Assembly: GCA_031287565.1 (NCBI GenBank)
Contig: JAITSS010000030.1
Span: forward strand, 1 to 64,000
Direction of reading: 5' to 3'
Source: Desulfobulbaceae bacterium
GTDB taxonomy: Bacteria; Desulfobacterota; Desulfobulbia; Desulfobulbales; Desulfocapsaceae
DNA: 64,000 bases
Shown: one piece after another, positions 52,241 to 60,782 of the stretch
How positions within the stretch are numbered: position 1 is the first letter of the stretch
Layout: each line of letters begins with the position of its first letter
Translations under genes and position numbers: made by a program
Notes under the pieces: model-generated
Database searches by the model: none
What the model was told of the DNA's origin: nothing
Seen by the model: only the letters and a program-made list of their open reading frames with translations

Positions 52241-54867
52241 ACCCCGGAGGGGAACCGCCGCCGCCTGTCCGTCCCCTGCCCGCGCGGCAGCAAGCGGGAG
52301 GCAAGCGTTCCAGCCAGATTCATCGGAAACTTTTCCTGTTATTGCCGCTCTGTTCACTCGCGCCGCTCATCCCGGCCATGTTGCTGCCAGTCCTGTTCGC
52401 CCGCCATGCCCTGCTCGCCGCTTTGCTTGGTCTCACCCTCGTCGCTGCGGTCGCCGCCGCCGCCCACTTCGTCGCCAAACGCATCCTCGGCGCAATCGGC
52501 GACCAGAACCGCTTCGCGAAGAAAATTGTGGCGGGCGACTACAATGCGCCGCCGCCCGCGCAAAACGGCGCGTTCAACGAGTTGACACGAACACTTATCG
52601 AAATGGCGGCGAAATTCCGCCACTTGTCGGCCACAACACGGGCGCAACAGCGCGAGCTGGCGCGGTCGCTGGCCGAACTGGAAGAAAAAAATCAAAACCT
52701 TGACCTGTCGGAAGAGCGCCTGCGTCGCGGCCATGAAGAATTGCATCGGCTGCGCCTTGAACTTGAGGAACGCGCCAAAGCCATGCAGCGCCAGCAAGAG
52801 GAAATGCAGGCCACCAATCTGCGACTGGTCGCAGCCCAAGAAATCGTCCAGCAGAAGGCTGACGACCTGGAAAAAGCCAACCGCCACAAATCAGAATTCA
52901 TCGCCACCATGTCGCACGAGCTGCGCACGCCCTTGAACAGCATCCTTATCCTGTCAAATATTCTTAGCGAAAACCGCAGCGGCTGTCTGCGTGAAAAAGA
53001 CATTGAACTGGCCGAAACCATCAATACCTCCGGACAATCACTGTTACGGCTGATCAACGAGGTGCTGGATATTTCCAAAATCGACGCCGGGAAAATGCCC
53101 ATCATCGTCGAAGAGTGCGACGTACACGACCTGTTGGCCGACCTCGACCGGATGTTTCGCGAAGTCGCCGAGGGAAAGAAGCTGCGCTTTATCGTCGAAT
53201 GCGCGCCCGACCTGCCCGCCACCTTGCACACCGATGGCCACCGGCTGCGGCAAATCCTGATCAATCTTTTGAATAACGCCTGCAAGTTCACGGAACAGGG
53301 AGAAATTCGTCTTGAAGCGCGACGCGCCGATGCCCGTTTTTTCGATGCTGGCAATCCGCCTATTCCCAACGCGCTGGCCTTCAGAGTCGTTGACCAGGGC
53401 ATCGGCATCGCCCACGACAAGCGGCAGGCGATTTTTCGGGCCTTCCAGCAGGCCGAAGGCGGCATCAGCCGCAAATACGGCGGCACCGGCCTTGGCCTGA
53501 CCATCTGCCGCAGATTGGCGAAACTGCTCGGCGGCTTCATCCACCTCGAAAGCGAATTGGAACAAGGCAGTGTGTTCACATTGATTCTGCCGGAAAGTCT
53601 GGACGGCTACATCGGCGTCGATTGCGCCAAAGAGGATGAGCGGCCCTACGCGACCGTCGCGGAAACACCGCCGGAAGACGACCGTGGGCAACTTGAGGCC
53701 AGTTCCAAAACCATTCTGAACATCGAAGGCGATCCGATTTCGGCGCGACTGATGCGCGACTCCGCGCACGAACACGGTTTTGCCTATCTGTGGGCGGCCA
53801 GCGGCGAAGAAGGCTTGAAGATGGCGCGTTTTCATCGACCACGGGCGATTCTCCTGAATATCAAGCCGCCGGATATGAGCGGCGTCGAAGCGCTCAACCG
53901 TTTGCAGGCCGAAGACGATCTGGCGATTATTCCGGTGTTTTTCAGCATAACCGCGCAGGAGGCCAGCTTCTCTGACACAGCCAGGCGACTGGGGGCGGAA
54001 GGCGTTTTGCTGAGACCCCCGACACCGACCCACATCAAGGCGTTCTTCACCCGGCTGCGCGAACTGATGGATGAAACCGCGCCGATTCTTGGTCTCATCA
54101 GCGACGGTCTGCCTGGGCAAACAGGCGCGGATTTTGCCTTGCCGCCGTCAGATGTCCACGTGGAGAAAATCGTCTGGCCAAGCGGATTGACTGAAAAGCG
54201 GTACGATTGCCTGCTCCTCCTGGCCTCAGCGCAGCCCAACGCGCTTCTCCCAGAGATTGTGGAGCGGCTCGCCGCTCGCGACACCGCGCCGCCCTTGCTG
54301 ATCTTCGCTGAGCATGGGTTGAACGCCGCCACGCAAACAATCATCGACGCCAACCCGCGATTACCCGTGAGAAGCGCCAGCAGCCTGCATGACACTTTAC
54401 GGCTGCTGGCGATTTTTCTGCATCGCGGCGCTTTCTACCCATCGGCAACAAACGGAAAGGCAAGGACGACCGAGGCGCGACCGACCACCCCAGCAATACC
54501 CGCTTCAAGTTGGGCGGGCCGCGTGATTTTATTGGGCGATAGCGACCTGCGGCGGGCTTTCAAAGTATCGAGCGACCTGGAAAACCTGGGCATCCACACG
54601 ATGATTGGCCGAAGCGAGACAGAATGCCAGGCGAAACTCGCGGAACAAAGTATCGACGCCACCCTGTTGGATGTGGATTTGCCACCATTCGGCGGCCAGG
54701 CCGTGTGCGCATCCATCCGCGCCGACCAACGCTTCGCCGCCTTGCCCATATTCCTGACCGGCTCCGAATCTGACCGCGCCGCATGTCTCACCCGCGACGC
54801 AACCGGATTTCTCGTAAAACCGGTTCAACCTGAAAAATTACTGGAACTGTTGTCCGCTGAATTATAA
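52237..54867 (+). CDS. Hybrid sensor histidine kinase with a degenerate internal receiver and a C-terminal receiver
   Basis: An 876-residue hybrid kinase. The N-terminus has one or two membrane segments (LFLLLPLCSLAPLIPAMLLP, LLAALLGLTLVAAVAAA), a HAMP-like linker, and a long coiled coil (residues 120-225). The HisKA motif is ATMSHELRTPLNSILILSNI; the ATPase domain has INLLNNACKFTEQGEIRLEA, RVVDQGIGIAHDKRQA and RKYGGTGLGLTICRRLAKLL. A receiver-like domain near residue 500 lacks the phospho-acceptor (LLNIKPPDMSGVEALNR: Asn for Asp; Arg for the Lys). The C-terminal receiver is intact (ATLLDVDLPPFGGQAVC, FLVKPVQP). The start overlaps the cyclase stop, and the GGDEF gene follows 39 bases later. 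Confidence 0.88.
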   Translation: MNPGGEPPPPVRPLPARQQAGGKRSSQIHRKLFLLLPLCSLAPLIPAMLLPVLFARHALLAALLGLTLVAAVAAAAHFVAKRILGAIGDQNRFAKKIVAGDYNAPPPAQNGAFNELTRTLIEMAAKFRHLSATTRAQQRELARSLAELEEKNQNLDLSEERLRRGHEELHRLRLELEERAKAMQRQQEEMQATNLRLVAAQEIVQQKADDLEKANRHKSEFIATMSHELRTPLNSILILSNILSENRSGCLREKDIELAETINTSGQSLLRLINEVLDISKIDAGKMPIIVEECDVHDLLADLDRMFREVAEGKKLRFIVECAPDLPATLHTDGHRLRQILINLLNNACKFTEQGEIRLEARRADARFFDAGNPPIPNALAFRVVDQGIGIAHDKRQAIFRAFQQAEGGISRKYGGTGLGLTICRRLAKLLGGFIHLESELEQGSVFTLILPESLDGYIGVDCAKEDERPYATVAETPPEDDRGQLEASSKTILNIEGDPISARLMRDSAHEHGFAYLWAASGEEGLKMARFHRPRAILLNIKPPDMSGVEALNRLQAEDDLAIIPVFFSITAQEASFSDTARRLGAEGVLLRPPTPTHIKAFFTRLRELMDETAPILGLISDGLPGQTGADFALPPSDVHVEKIVWPSGLTEKRYDCLLLLASAQPNALLPEIVERLAARDTAPPLLIFAEHGLNAATQTIIDANPRLPVRSASSLHDTLRLLAIFLHRGAFYPSATNGKARTTEARPTTPAIPASSWAGRVILLGDSDLRRAFKVSSDLENLGIHTMIGRSETECQAKLAEQSIDATLLDVDLPPFGGQAVCASIRADQRFAALPIFLTGSESDRAACLTRDATGFLVKPVQPEKLLELLSAEL

Positions 54868-54906
54868 AATACAGGTATTGCCTTTTCGTTATTACGAACG
54901 ATCAGT

Positions 54907-56085
54907 ATGCGGAAAAACATGGCAATCCGGAAAAATACCGAAAAGTCGGCGGCGCTGAACCACGAAAAAACAGCCAGGCGGCAAACGGATCAATCCGAAA
55001 ACGGGCGATTGCCGGGCATAAGGGCTGGGCAAATTTCCGGACATGGCGGAGACGAGGTGAACAAAGCAAAAATTCTCATTGTTGACGACAAGCCGGAAAA
55101 CCTGCTGGCTCTGGAGCGTCTCTTAGAAACCCAGGATGCCGAAACCATCCGCGCCGCCTCCGGCGAAGAAGCTTTGGCCCATATCCTCGACCACGACTTC
55201 GCCCTGATCCTCCTGGATGTCAACATGCCGGGCATGGACGGTTATGAGCTGGCTTCCCTTTTGCGCGGCAATTCCCGCAGCAAGCACATTCCAATCATCT
55301 TTATCACCGCCGCCAACCAGAATTGGGAGCAATTGTACAAAGGCTTTGACTACGGCGCGGTCGATTATTTTTTCAAGCCGCTGGATTCGATTGTCTTGAC
55401 CGGCAAGGTTAAGGTCTTCCTCAACCTGTATCATCAGCAGCAACTGTTGCGCGAAAAAGCCGAACAGCTTGACCGCCAACTGATCGAGCTGGAAAGTTTG
55501 CGCCGCAAGCTGGAAAAGGCCAACGAAAAACTCCAGCACCTATCAACCACCGACGCCCTAACCGGCCTGATGAACCGGCGCCGCTTCGACGAAATTTTCA
55601 AGGATGAATGGCAACGCGCCGTCCGCGATAAACATCCGCTGACGCTCCTGATGATCGATATTGATCATTTCAAGATGTACAACGACACCTACGGCCACCT
55701 GCAAGGCGACCGCGCCCTGATCCGGGTCGCGCAGAGCCTGTTAGCCACCGTGCGGCGGCCCACCGACCGGGTTATACGCTACGGCGGCGAGGAATTTCTC
55801 GTTATTCTGCCCGACACCGACGCCTTGGGCGGTTATCAGGTGGCGGAAAAATTGCGGCTGGCGGCGCAGGCGATGAATCTTGAGCATAAAAGCTCGCCGG
55901 TCGCCGCCATGCTGACCATTTCCGTTGGCGTCGCCACCGCCGTGCCGCAGGCCCGTCAATCAATGGTGCGCCTGCTCGCCGCCGCCGACGACGCCCTCTA
56001 TGAAGCCAAGGAGCAGGGGCGCAACCGCAGCGTCGGCGTGGAAATCGGCGCGGCCAAGCTTATCGACAACCAGGACGAATCCTGA
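54907..56085 (+). CDS. Receiver-GGDEF response regulator, diguanylate cyclase
   Basis: A 392-residue protein with a receiver (residues 50-170: ILIVDDKPENLLALERLL, phospho-acceptor ALILLDVNMPGMDGYEL, K in YFFKPLD), a coiled coil, and a GGDEF domain (residues 215-380: TDALTGLMNRRRFDEIF, DIDHFKMYNDTYGHLQGDRA, RYGGEEFLVILPDTDAL). The active-site GGEEF makes c-di-GMP from two GTP. A GTG at 55057, with GGAG in front and right before the receiver, is an alternative start. The phospho-donor could be the hybrid kinase upstream. Confidence 0.9.
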   Translation: MRKNMAIRKNTEKSAALNHEKTARRQTDQSENGRLPGIRAGQISGHGGDEVNKAKILIVDDKPENLLALERLLETQDAETIRAASGEEALAHILDHDFALILLDVNMPGMDGYELASLLRGNSRSKHIPIIFITAANQNWEQLYKGFDYGAVDYFFKPLDSIVLTGKVKVFLNLYHQQQLLREKAEQLDRQLIELESLRRKLEKANEKLQHLSTTDALTGLMNRRRFDEIFKDEWQRAVRDKHPLTLLMIDIDHFKMYNDTYGHLQGDRALIRVAQSLLATVRRPTDRVIRYGGEEFLVILPDTDALGGYQVAEKLRLAAQAMNLEHKSSPVAAMLTISVGVATAVPQARQSMVRLLAAADDALYEAKEQGRNRSVGVEIGAAKLIDNQDES

Positions 56086-56092
56086 CGCTTTT

Positions 56093-57970
56093 TTATGCCG
56101 CCACCTCATCGAAGCGGCAACTCAACTTCAGCATATCCTCTTCAAAAACAGTTTTGGTTTTATAGGGTAGCGTCTTAAACAGGCTGATCATCGGCTTGTT
56201 GGTCGGCGCGGTGAAGGCGACGAAACCGGCGATGCCGTTATCCCGCGCCGCTTCCGAGAGCTTGGCCATCAGCAACTTGCCCAAGCCCTTGCCCTGAAAG
56301 TCTTTGCTCGTCGAAAAAGCCACCTCGGCCAGATTGTTGTCGGCGTCGAGCAGATACTCGCCAATCGCCACTACCTTTTCAAAGCCAGGCTCACCGACCA
56401 GCGCGATCAGTGACAGGTCGCGCAGATAATCAATCTTGGCCACCGTATCCACATCCTGGTGGCTGAAGCTGGTCTTTTCGTGGAAAAAACGGGTCAGCAC
56501 GTCGTCTTTTTCCAGGGTGTAGTAATGCTCCTGAATCCGCCGTTCGTCGGCCGGTTTCGCCGGGCGGATGGCGATTGAAATCCCGTCGCGCTCAACGCTG
56601 TCTTCGAGGTGCACCGGGTAGACCGCCTTGTTGCTGGCGCCCAGTTTGCGGTCTTTTCCGACCAGGCCACGCTCTTTCGCCGCTTCGAGCAGCTCATCGC
56701 GATAATCGGGATGAGCGATACTGATCATCGCGATGGCCCGCTCCTGCAAACTTTTACCTATCAGATTTGTAAGGCCGTATTCGGTGGCGATGAAGTGGAC
56801 ATCGCCGCGCGGCACCGTCACCGGCGCATCACTGATCCGTGGGATAATCGCGCTCTTGCCGGTCTCGCAATCGAGTGACGGTAAAAAGAGAATGGATTTG
56901 CCGCCCTTGGAACCCCTGGCGCCGCGCACGAAATCCAGAATACCGCTGACGCCGGCGAAATGGGTGGCGACCAGGGCCTCGGCCTGTACCTGGCCGGTCA
57001 GATCGACGGCCTTGGCGCGGTTGACACTGACCATCTTGTTGTGCCGGGCGATGATGAAGGCGTTGTTGACGTAATCGGATGGATGAAATTCTATCGCCGG
57101 ATTGTCGTGCAGAAATTCGTAGAGATTTTTGCTGCCCAGAGCCGCCGAGGCCACCAGCTTGCCGTCGTTGAACCCCTTATGGCGGTTATTGACAACTCCG
57201 CTGGCATACAGATGCATCACATCCTCGGTCAGGTATTGCGAATGCAAGCCCAGGTCGTTCTTGTTTTGCAGCGCCTGCACCGTGGCCTGCGAAGCGGCGT
57301 CAAGCCCCACCTGGATGGTCGAGCCATCCTCAATCAGTCGCGAGATATGCTGGCCAATCTGCATGGAAATGTCGGATGGAGAAATCGACGGAATGGTCAG
57401 CAGGTCTTCCTCGCATTCAACGATATAATCCACCTGGTTGACATGAATAAAGCTCTGCCCCATGACTCGCGGCATTCGCGGATTGATCTGGGCGATGACC
57501 ATATTGGCCGCGAGCGTCGCCGCCTGAGTGACATCGACGGAAACGCCCAAACTCATCCAACCAAAATCGTCGGGCGGCGATACCTGAATTAAGGCGACAT
57601 GAATCGGCATCCGGCGACTGGTGAACAGACTCGGCGCCATCGACAGATTCATCGGCGTGATAAAACGCCGGTTGCGGGCCAGGTAATCGGCACTGGTCGA
57701 ACCCAAGTAAATGTTTCTGATATTGAGACTTGAATCGTTCGAGCGGTTGGCGATTTCCGTCAACGGCGCGGTGTCGCTACTGAGCATCCGCACCACTTCG
57801 ACGCCGGAAAGATGCTGGGCATAGGCGGCCAGGGCGCGGGCCAACTCCTGCGGCACGCCACAGGCCGAACCCAGAAAGACCCGCTGGCCGTTTTTGATGT
57901 GGCGAATCGCCTTGTCGGAAGTGCAAAGTTTTGTGAGATAGGTATCCGCCCAATACAGTGAACCGGCCAT
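56093..57970 (-). CDS. Acetyl-CoA hydrolase/transferase with C-terminal GNAT domain
   Basis: A 625-residue fusion. Residues 1-450 match the acetyl-CoA hydrolase/CoA-transferase family: NGQRVFLGSACGVPQELARA, LIQVSPPDDFGWMSLGVSVD, FIHVNQVDYIVECEEDLLTI, and the CoA-transferase catalytic Glu region FIATEYGLTNLIGKSL. The last 160 residues form a GNAT acetyltransferase (IAEYLL-type strand, then KDFQGKGLGKLLMAKLSEAA with the acetyl-CoA loop). Family members move CoA between acetate and other acids; the GNAT part could acylate or bind as a regulatory site. It converges with the GGDEF gene (stops 8 bases apart). Confidence 0.87.
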   Translation of the reverse strand: MAGSLYWADTYLTKLCTSDKAIRHIKNGQRVFLGSACGVPQELARALAAYAQHLSGVEVVRMLSSDTAPLTEIANRSNDSSLNIRNIYLGSTSADYLARNRRFITPMNLSMAPSLFTSRRMPIHVALIQVSPPDDFGWMSLGVSVDVTQAATLAANMVIAQINPRMPRVMGQSFIHVNQVDYIVECEEDLLTIPSISPSDISMQIGQHISRLIEDGSTIQVGLDAASQATVQALQNKNDLGLHSQYLTEDVMHLYASGVVNNRHKGFNDGKLVASAALGSKNLYEFLHDNPAIEFHPSDYVNNAFIIARHNKMVSVNRAKAVDLTGQVQAEALVATHFAGVSGILDFVRGARGSKGGKSILFLPSLDCETGKSAIIPRISDAPVTVPRGDVHFIATEYGLTNLIGKSLQERAIAMISIAHPDYRDELLEAAKERGLVGKDRKLGASNKAVYPVHLEDSVERDGISIAIRPAKPADERRIQEHYYTLEKDDVLTRFFHEKTSFSHQDVDTVAKIDYLRDLSLIALVGEPGFEKVVAIGEYLLDADNNLAEVAFSTSKDFQGKGLGKLLMAKLSEAARDNGIAGFVAFTAPTNKPMISLFKTLPYKTKTVFEEDMLKLSCRFDEVAA

Positions 57971-58101
57971 GCGCGCCCCCGCATCGTTAAAAGAAGGTTT
58001 TATTGAAACCGATTTTCAATTTTCCAAACGCACGATAGCACGCTGGCGCGGGCGGCGTCTCGCGGATAATGCTGTTAAAAATTATTGATGTGTGGGCCGC
58101 T

Positions 58102-58643
58102 TCATTCCCCAGTAAACGAGCAAAAAGCGTGCACGGCGAGGCCATCCTGGCGCAATCTGGCGCTACCGCCCAAATCGGGCAGATCAACGATGGCGTTCAC
58201 TTCGAGAATCCGCACCTCCAGGCGACGCAACAAACGGGCGGCGGCCAGAAGCGTGCCACCCGTGGCGATCAGATCGTCAATCAACAGCACACGAGCGCCA
58301 GGACGCAGGCAATCGGTCTGAATTTCCAACTCAGCCGCGCCGTATTCCAGGGCGTAGGCTTCGGCGATGACCGCGCCGGGTAGCTTGCCTTTTTTGCGCA
58401 GCGGCACAAAGGCGACATTTAAGGCATAGGCGACCGGCGCGCCGATGATGAAGCCACGGGCGTCAACCGCGGCCACGGCATCAATCGCGGTGGAGAAATG
58501 GCGGCGCGCCAAAAGGTCCACCAGGCGACGGAAATTAGCGGCGCTGGTCAGAAGCGGGCTGATGTCGCGGAAAACGACACCTTTTTTTTGGCCAGTCAGC
58601 GAGCGAGCGAATGCAGTCGCCGGGATGAAACGATTCAGACATG
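58102..58643 (-). CDS. apt: Adenine phosphoribosyltransferase, frameshifted at an A8 tract
   Basis: Apt recycles adenine to AMP using PRPP. The PRPP loop (ARVLLIDDLIATGGTLLAAA) and LRKKGKLPGAVIAEAYALEY are intact in the main frame. The natural N-terminus is in another frame: ATG 58643 gives MSESFHPGDCIRSLADWPKK, and the conserved continuation GVVFRDISPLLTSA is in the frame of the rest. The switch falls in a run of eight A (58582-58589, minus strand); seven A would restore the reading frame. Uncorrected, the ATG frame stops at 58535. Either the A8 is a sequence error or the gene depends on slippage; a real loss is the third option. A GGAGG-like ribosome-binding site precedes the ATG. Confidence 0.85.
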
Positions 58644-58712
58644 GGACACCTCCAGATATATGTCAGCGAGACTTGCGACGGAACGCGCTACAAGCATCCG
58701 TTTTAATGGAGC

Positions 58713-58750
58713 AAAAAAAAGGGGGAAGAATAGCAAGCTATCCTTCCCCC
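58713..58750 (-). terminator. Intrinsic terminator between the TSUP gene and apt
   Basis: On the minus strand GGGGGAAGGATAGC pairs with GCTATTCTTCCCCC (58721-58750) and is followed by eight T (complement of 58713-58720). It ends the TSUP transcript before apt, which therefore needs its own promoter. Confidence 0.85.
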
Positions 58751-58776
58751 AGCAAGCGGTCAGCGCCGCAAACCTC

Positions 58777-59187
58777 TTAGAACAAAGCGAAGAACTTATC
58801 CAACCAGCCGAGCAAACTACAGGCCAGAATCAGAAGGCCAACCACCGCCACCCGTTTGACCACCAGCGGGCTGACCCGTTTGGCGATCTGCGGGCCAATC
58901 CAGCCGCCGAGCAAGGCCGCCGGAAACATGGCGCAGAAAAACAGCCAGTCAAAGTTACCAAACTGGATATGACGGATGGTTGAGACCGAGGTATTGAAAA
59001 AGATCGCCAGAAGCGAGCTGCCGACCACGAGAAACATCGGCAGGCGCAGGCCGACGGTCATCAACGGCACCATAAAAGGGCCGCCGCCGAAGCCGAACAT
59101 CGACGACATGATGGCGATCAAAAACCCGCCGATGCAGCCTAACACCATATTGACAGTAAATTCCTGTCCCCAGAATTCCACTTTCAT
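58777..59187 (-). CDS. TauE/SafE (TSUP) permease-like protein, short half
   Basis: A 136-residue membrane protein with four hydrophobic segments (VLGCIGGFLIAIMSSMFGFG, then LPMFLVVGSSLLAIFF, WLFFCAMFPAALLGGWIG and VKRVAVVGLLILACSLLGWL). It resembles half of a sulfite exporter TauE/SafE-family permease, with the conserved GFGGGPFMVPL. It lies 19 bases after a longer TSUP-like gene, with which it probably assembles as one permease. Substrate unknown. Confidence 0.78.
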   Translation of the reverse strand: MKVEFWGQEFTVNMVLGCIGGFLIAIMSSMFGFGGGPFMVPLMTVGLRLPMFLVVGSSLLAIFFNTSVSTIRHIQFGNFDWLFFCAMFPAALLGGWIGPQIAKRVSPLVVKRVAVVGLLILACSLLGWLDKFFALF

Positions 59188-59206
59188 ATCGAAAATCCTC
59201 CTGAAA

Positions 59207-60550
59207 TTAAGCCTGTTTGGCCTTGGCCGCTTCTTCGGCGCGTTTTTTGAATTCTTTCAAAATCGCCTGCTCCTTCTTGTTCTTCTCAAGATAACCAGGC
59301 GTCGTCTGCCAGAACATCAAGACAGCCAGGACAATAAGAATCCAGCCAAAGGCGAACTTGAACTGCGTCAGCGTGATCATTTCGGTCAGTTTCGGGCCGA
59401 TGAACCCACCGACCATCATCGCCAGGCCGATGCCGATGCCAAGTTTCCAGGAAATGAACTTGATCTTGGAATAGTTCATGATGCCGCTGCCCTGCGAGAA
59501 CAATACCGTCGGCGTCACCGTGCCGGCGATATAGGTATGCGGCAGGCTGGGGAAAATCTGGGCGAAGAGCGGATTCATGATGAAACCGCCGCCCGCGCCC
59601 ATCATGACGCCGAAAATAGCCACCAGTAGCGTGATGACGAAGGGCCAGATCAGGTTCATGCTGGTACCGGCGGAGGGCAGATACATGGTCGGAAAGGCAA
59701 TGTCGTTCTTGAATGTCACCGCCTCACTTTTGGTGTTTTTATCGACGCTGGCGACGATGGCGTATTCGCCAGGCGCGCTTTTGGGCGGCAACTTGAAGGT
59801 GGCTTCATAGTGACCATCCGGCTGCACCTTGACGCCGACATTGAAGACCTTGCCGATTGAACGGAAACGGGCCTTCAGCAGCTGCATACTGCGGGCCTTG
59901 GTCTCCTTGGCGTCCAACGCTTCCAGCTCCTCACCACGACTGCCGATGACGCTGGCCAGAAGGGTGCTCTGGAAATGGTCGATTTTCGCCTGAGTCGGCG
60001 CGACATAGGCATCGCCCGCGCCCAAAGCTTTAATCAGCGCGGAAACGCTCCACTGGCCCTTCTTGTCTTTTTGTTCGGCAAAGGCCGCTTTATTGGCCTC
60101 GTTATCCGTCACCATCAGCATGTAATATGAGGGCATTTCATGCGTGATATAGAACACATACGGGCGGTCACCGGCCTTTTTACCAAGCTTATCCATGTAG
60201 TATTTATCGGATGAGCTGACGCCAACGCCTTTATCATCGGCCTTGATCGGGTCGCTGTCGAAGCGACTGGCCCGCACCTTGTGTTCTTTGTTGTAGATTT
60301 CCACAAAGACCGGTTTATCCGCCGGGGCCTGGCCAGTGATTGTAATGACGCCGCCATCATGCAACTGGCTGGTGTCGATGTTGAGGGTTACAGCGCCGCC
60401 TGCATCGGCTGGGGCGACGATTTGCGCCGGGACCGCCACCTCGGTGGTTGAAGCGGACGGGGGCGCTTCCTCGGCCCGCGCCGTCTGTGAGCCAAGCACC
60501 AGCATCAGCGCCATGGCCAACCATGGCAGGATTCCATACTTTCCTTTCAT
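59207..60550 (-). CDS. TauE/SafE-like permease half with an N-terminal exported domain
   Basis: A 447-residue protein from ATG 60550 (ORF upstream to 60640 lacks support). A signal sequence (WLAMALMLVLGSQTARA) is followed by a roughly 260-residue extracytoplasmic region that has beta-rich segments (GGVITITGQAPADKPVFVEI, FKLPPKSAPGEYAIVASVDK). The last 140 residues hold four membrane spans with TSUP signatures (GVMMGAGGGFIMNPLFAQIF, YIAGTVTPTVLFSQGSGIMN). The other half of a normal TSUP permease is the next gene. An exported lobe fused to a TSUP half is an unusual architecture; it may bind the transported anion. Confidence 0.8.
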   Translation of the reverse strand: MKGKYGILPWLAMALMLVLGSQTARAEEAPPSASTTEVAVPAQIVAPADAGGAVTLNIDTSQLHDGGVITITGQAPADKPVFVEIYNKEHKVRASRFDSDPIKADDKGVGVSSSDKYYMDKLGKKAGDRPYVFYITHEMPSYYMLMVTDNEANKAAFAEQKDKKGQWSVSALIKALGAGDAYVAPTQAKIDHFQSTLLASVIGSRGEELEALDAKETKARSMQLLKARFRSIGKVFNVGVKVQPDGHYEATFKLPPKSAPGEYAIVASVDKNTKSEAVTFKNDIAFPTMYLPSAGTSMNLIWPFVITLLVAIFGVMMGAGGGFIMNPLFAQIFPSLPHTYIAGTVTPTVLFSQGSGIMNYSKIKFISWKLGIGIGLAMMVGGFIGPKLTEMITLTQFKFAFGWILIVLAVLMFWQTTPGYLEKNKKEQAILKEFKKRAEEAAKAKQA

Positions 60551-60740
60551 TGTCTTCACACTCCATACATAAGTTACTGTTAGCGCTCCGGGACGAAAAA
60601 CCCCTTCCGGCGCGCACGCCACGATAATCCTCACGCACATCAGGCGCGAAGCTGTTATTTTTTAAGGAACAAACCAACGCCTCCGGCCCACCTCATCCCT
60701 GTTCATCCTGAATGCGCGTTCAAAGGCGGACGGAGAAAGA

Positions 60741-60775
60741 CGCCGGGAACAATTCATGACTCATCCCCGGCGCGG
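60741..60775 (-). terminator. Weak terminator-like hairpin after the NuoF-GltD gene
   Basis: GCCGGG (about 60742-60747) pairs with CCCGGC (about 60766-60771); read on the minus strand it is followed by GTCTTTCT. The T run is poor, so it may not terminate strongly. Confidence 0.35.
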
Positions 60776-60782
60776 AAAACCA

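Noticed and set aside
51485-52357. Minus-strand frame of 290 residues over the cyclase gene
   Set aside because: Antisense to the cyclase-cyclic nucleotide-binding fusion, which has conserved motifs.
53044-54120. Minus-strand frame of 358 residues inside the hybrid kinase gene
   Set aside because: Antisense to clear histidine kinase and receiver motifs.
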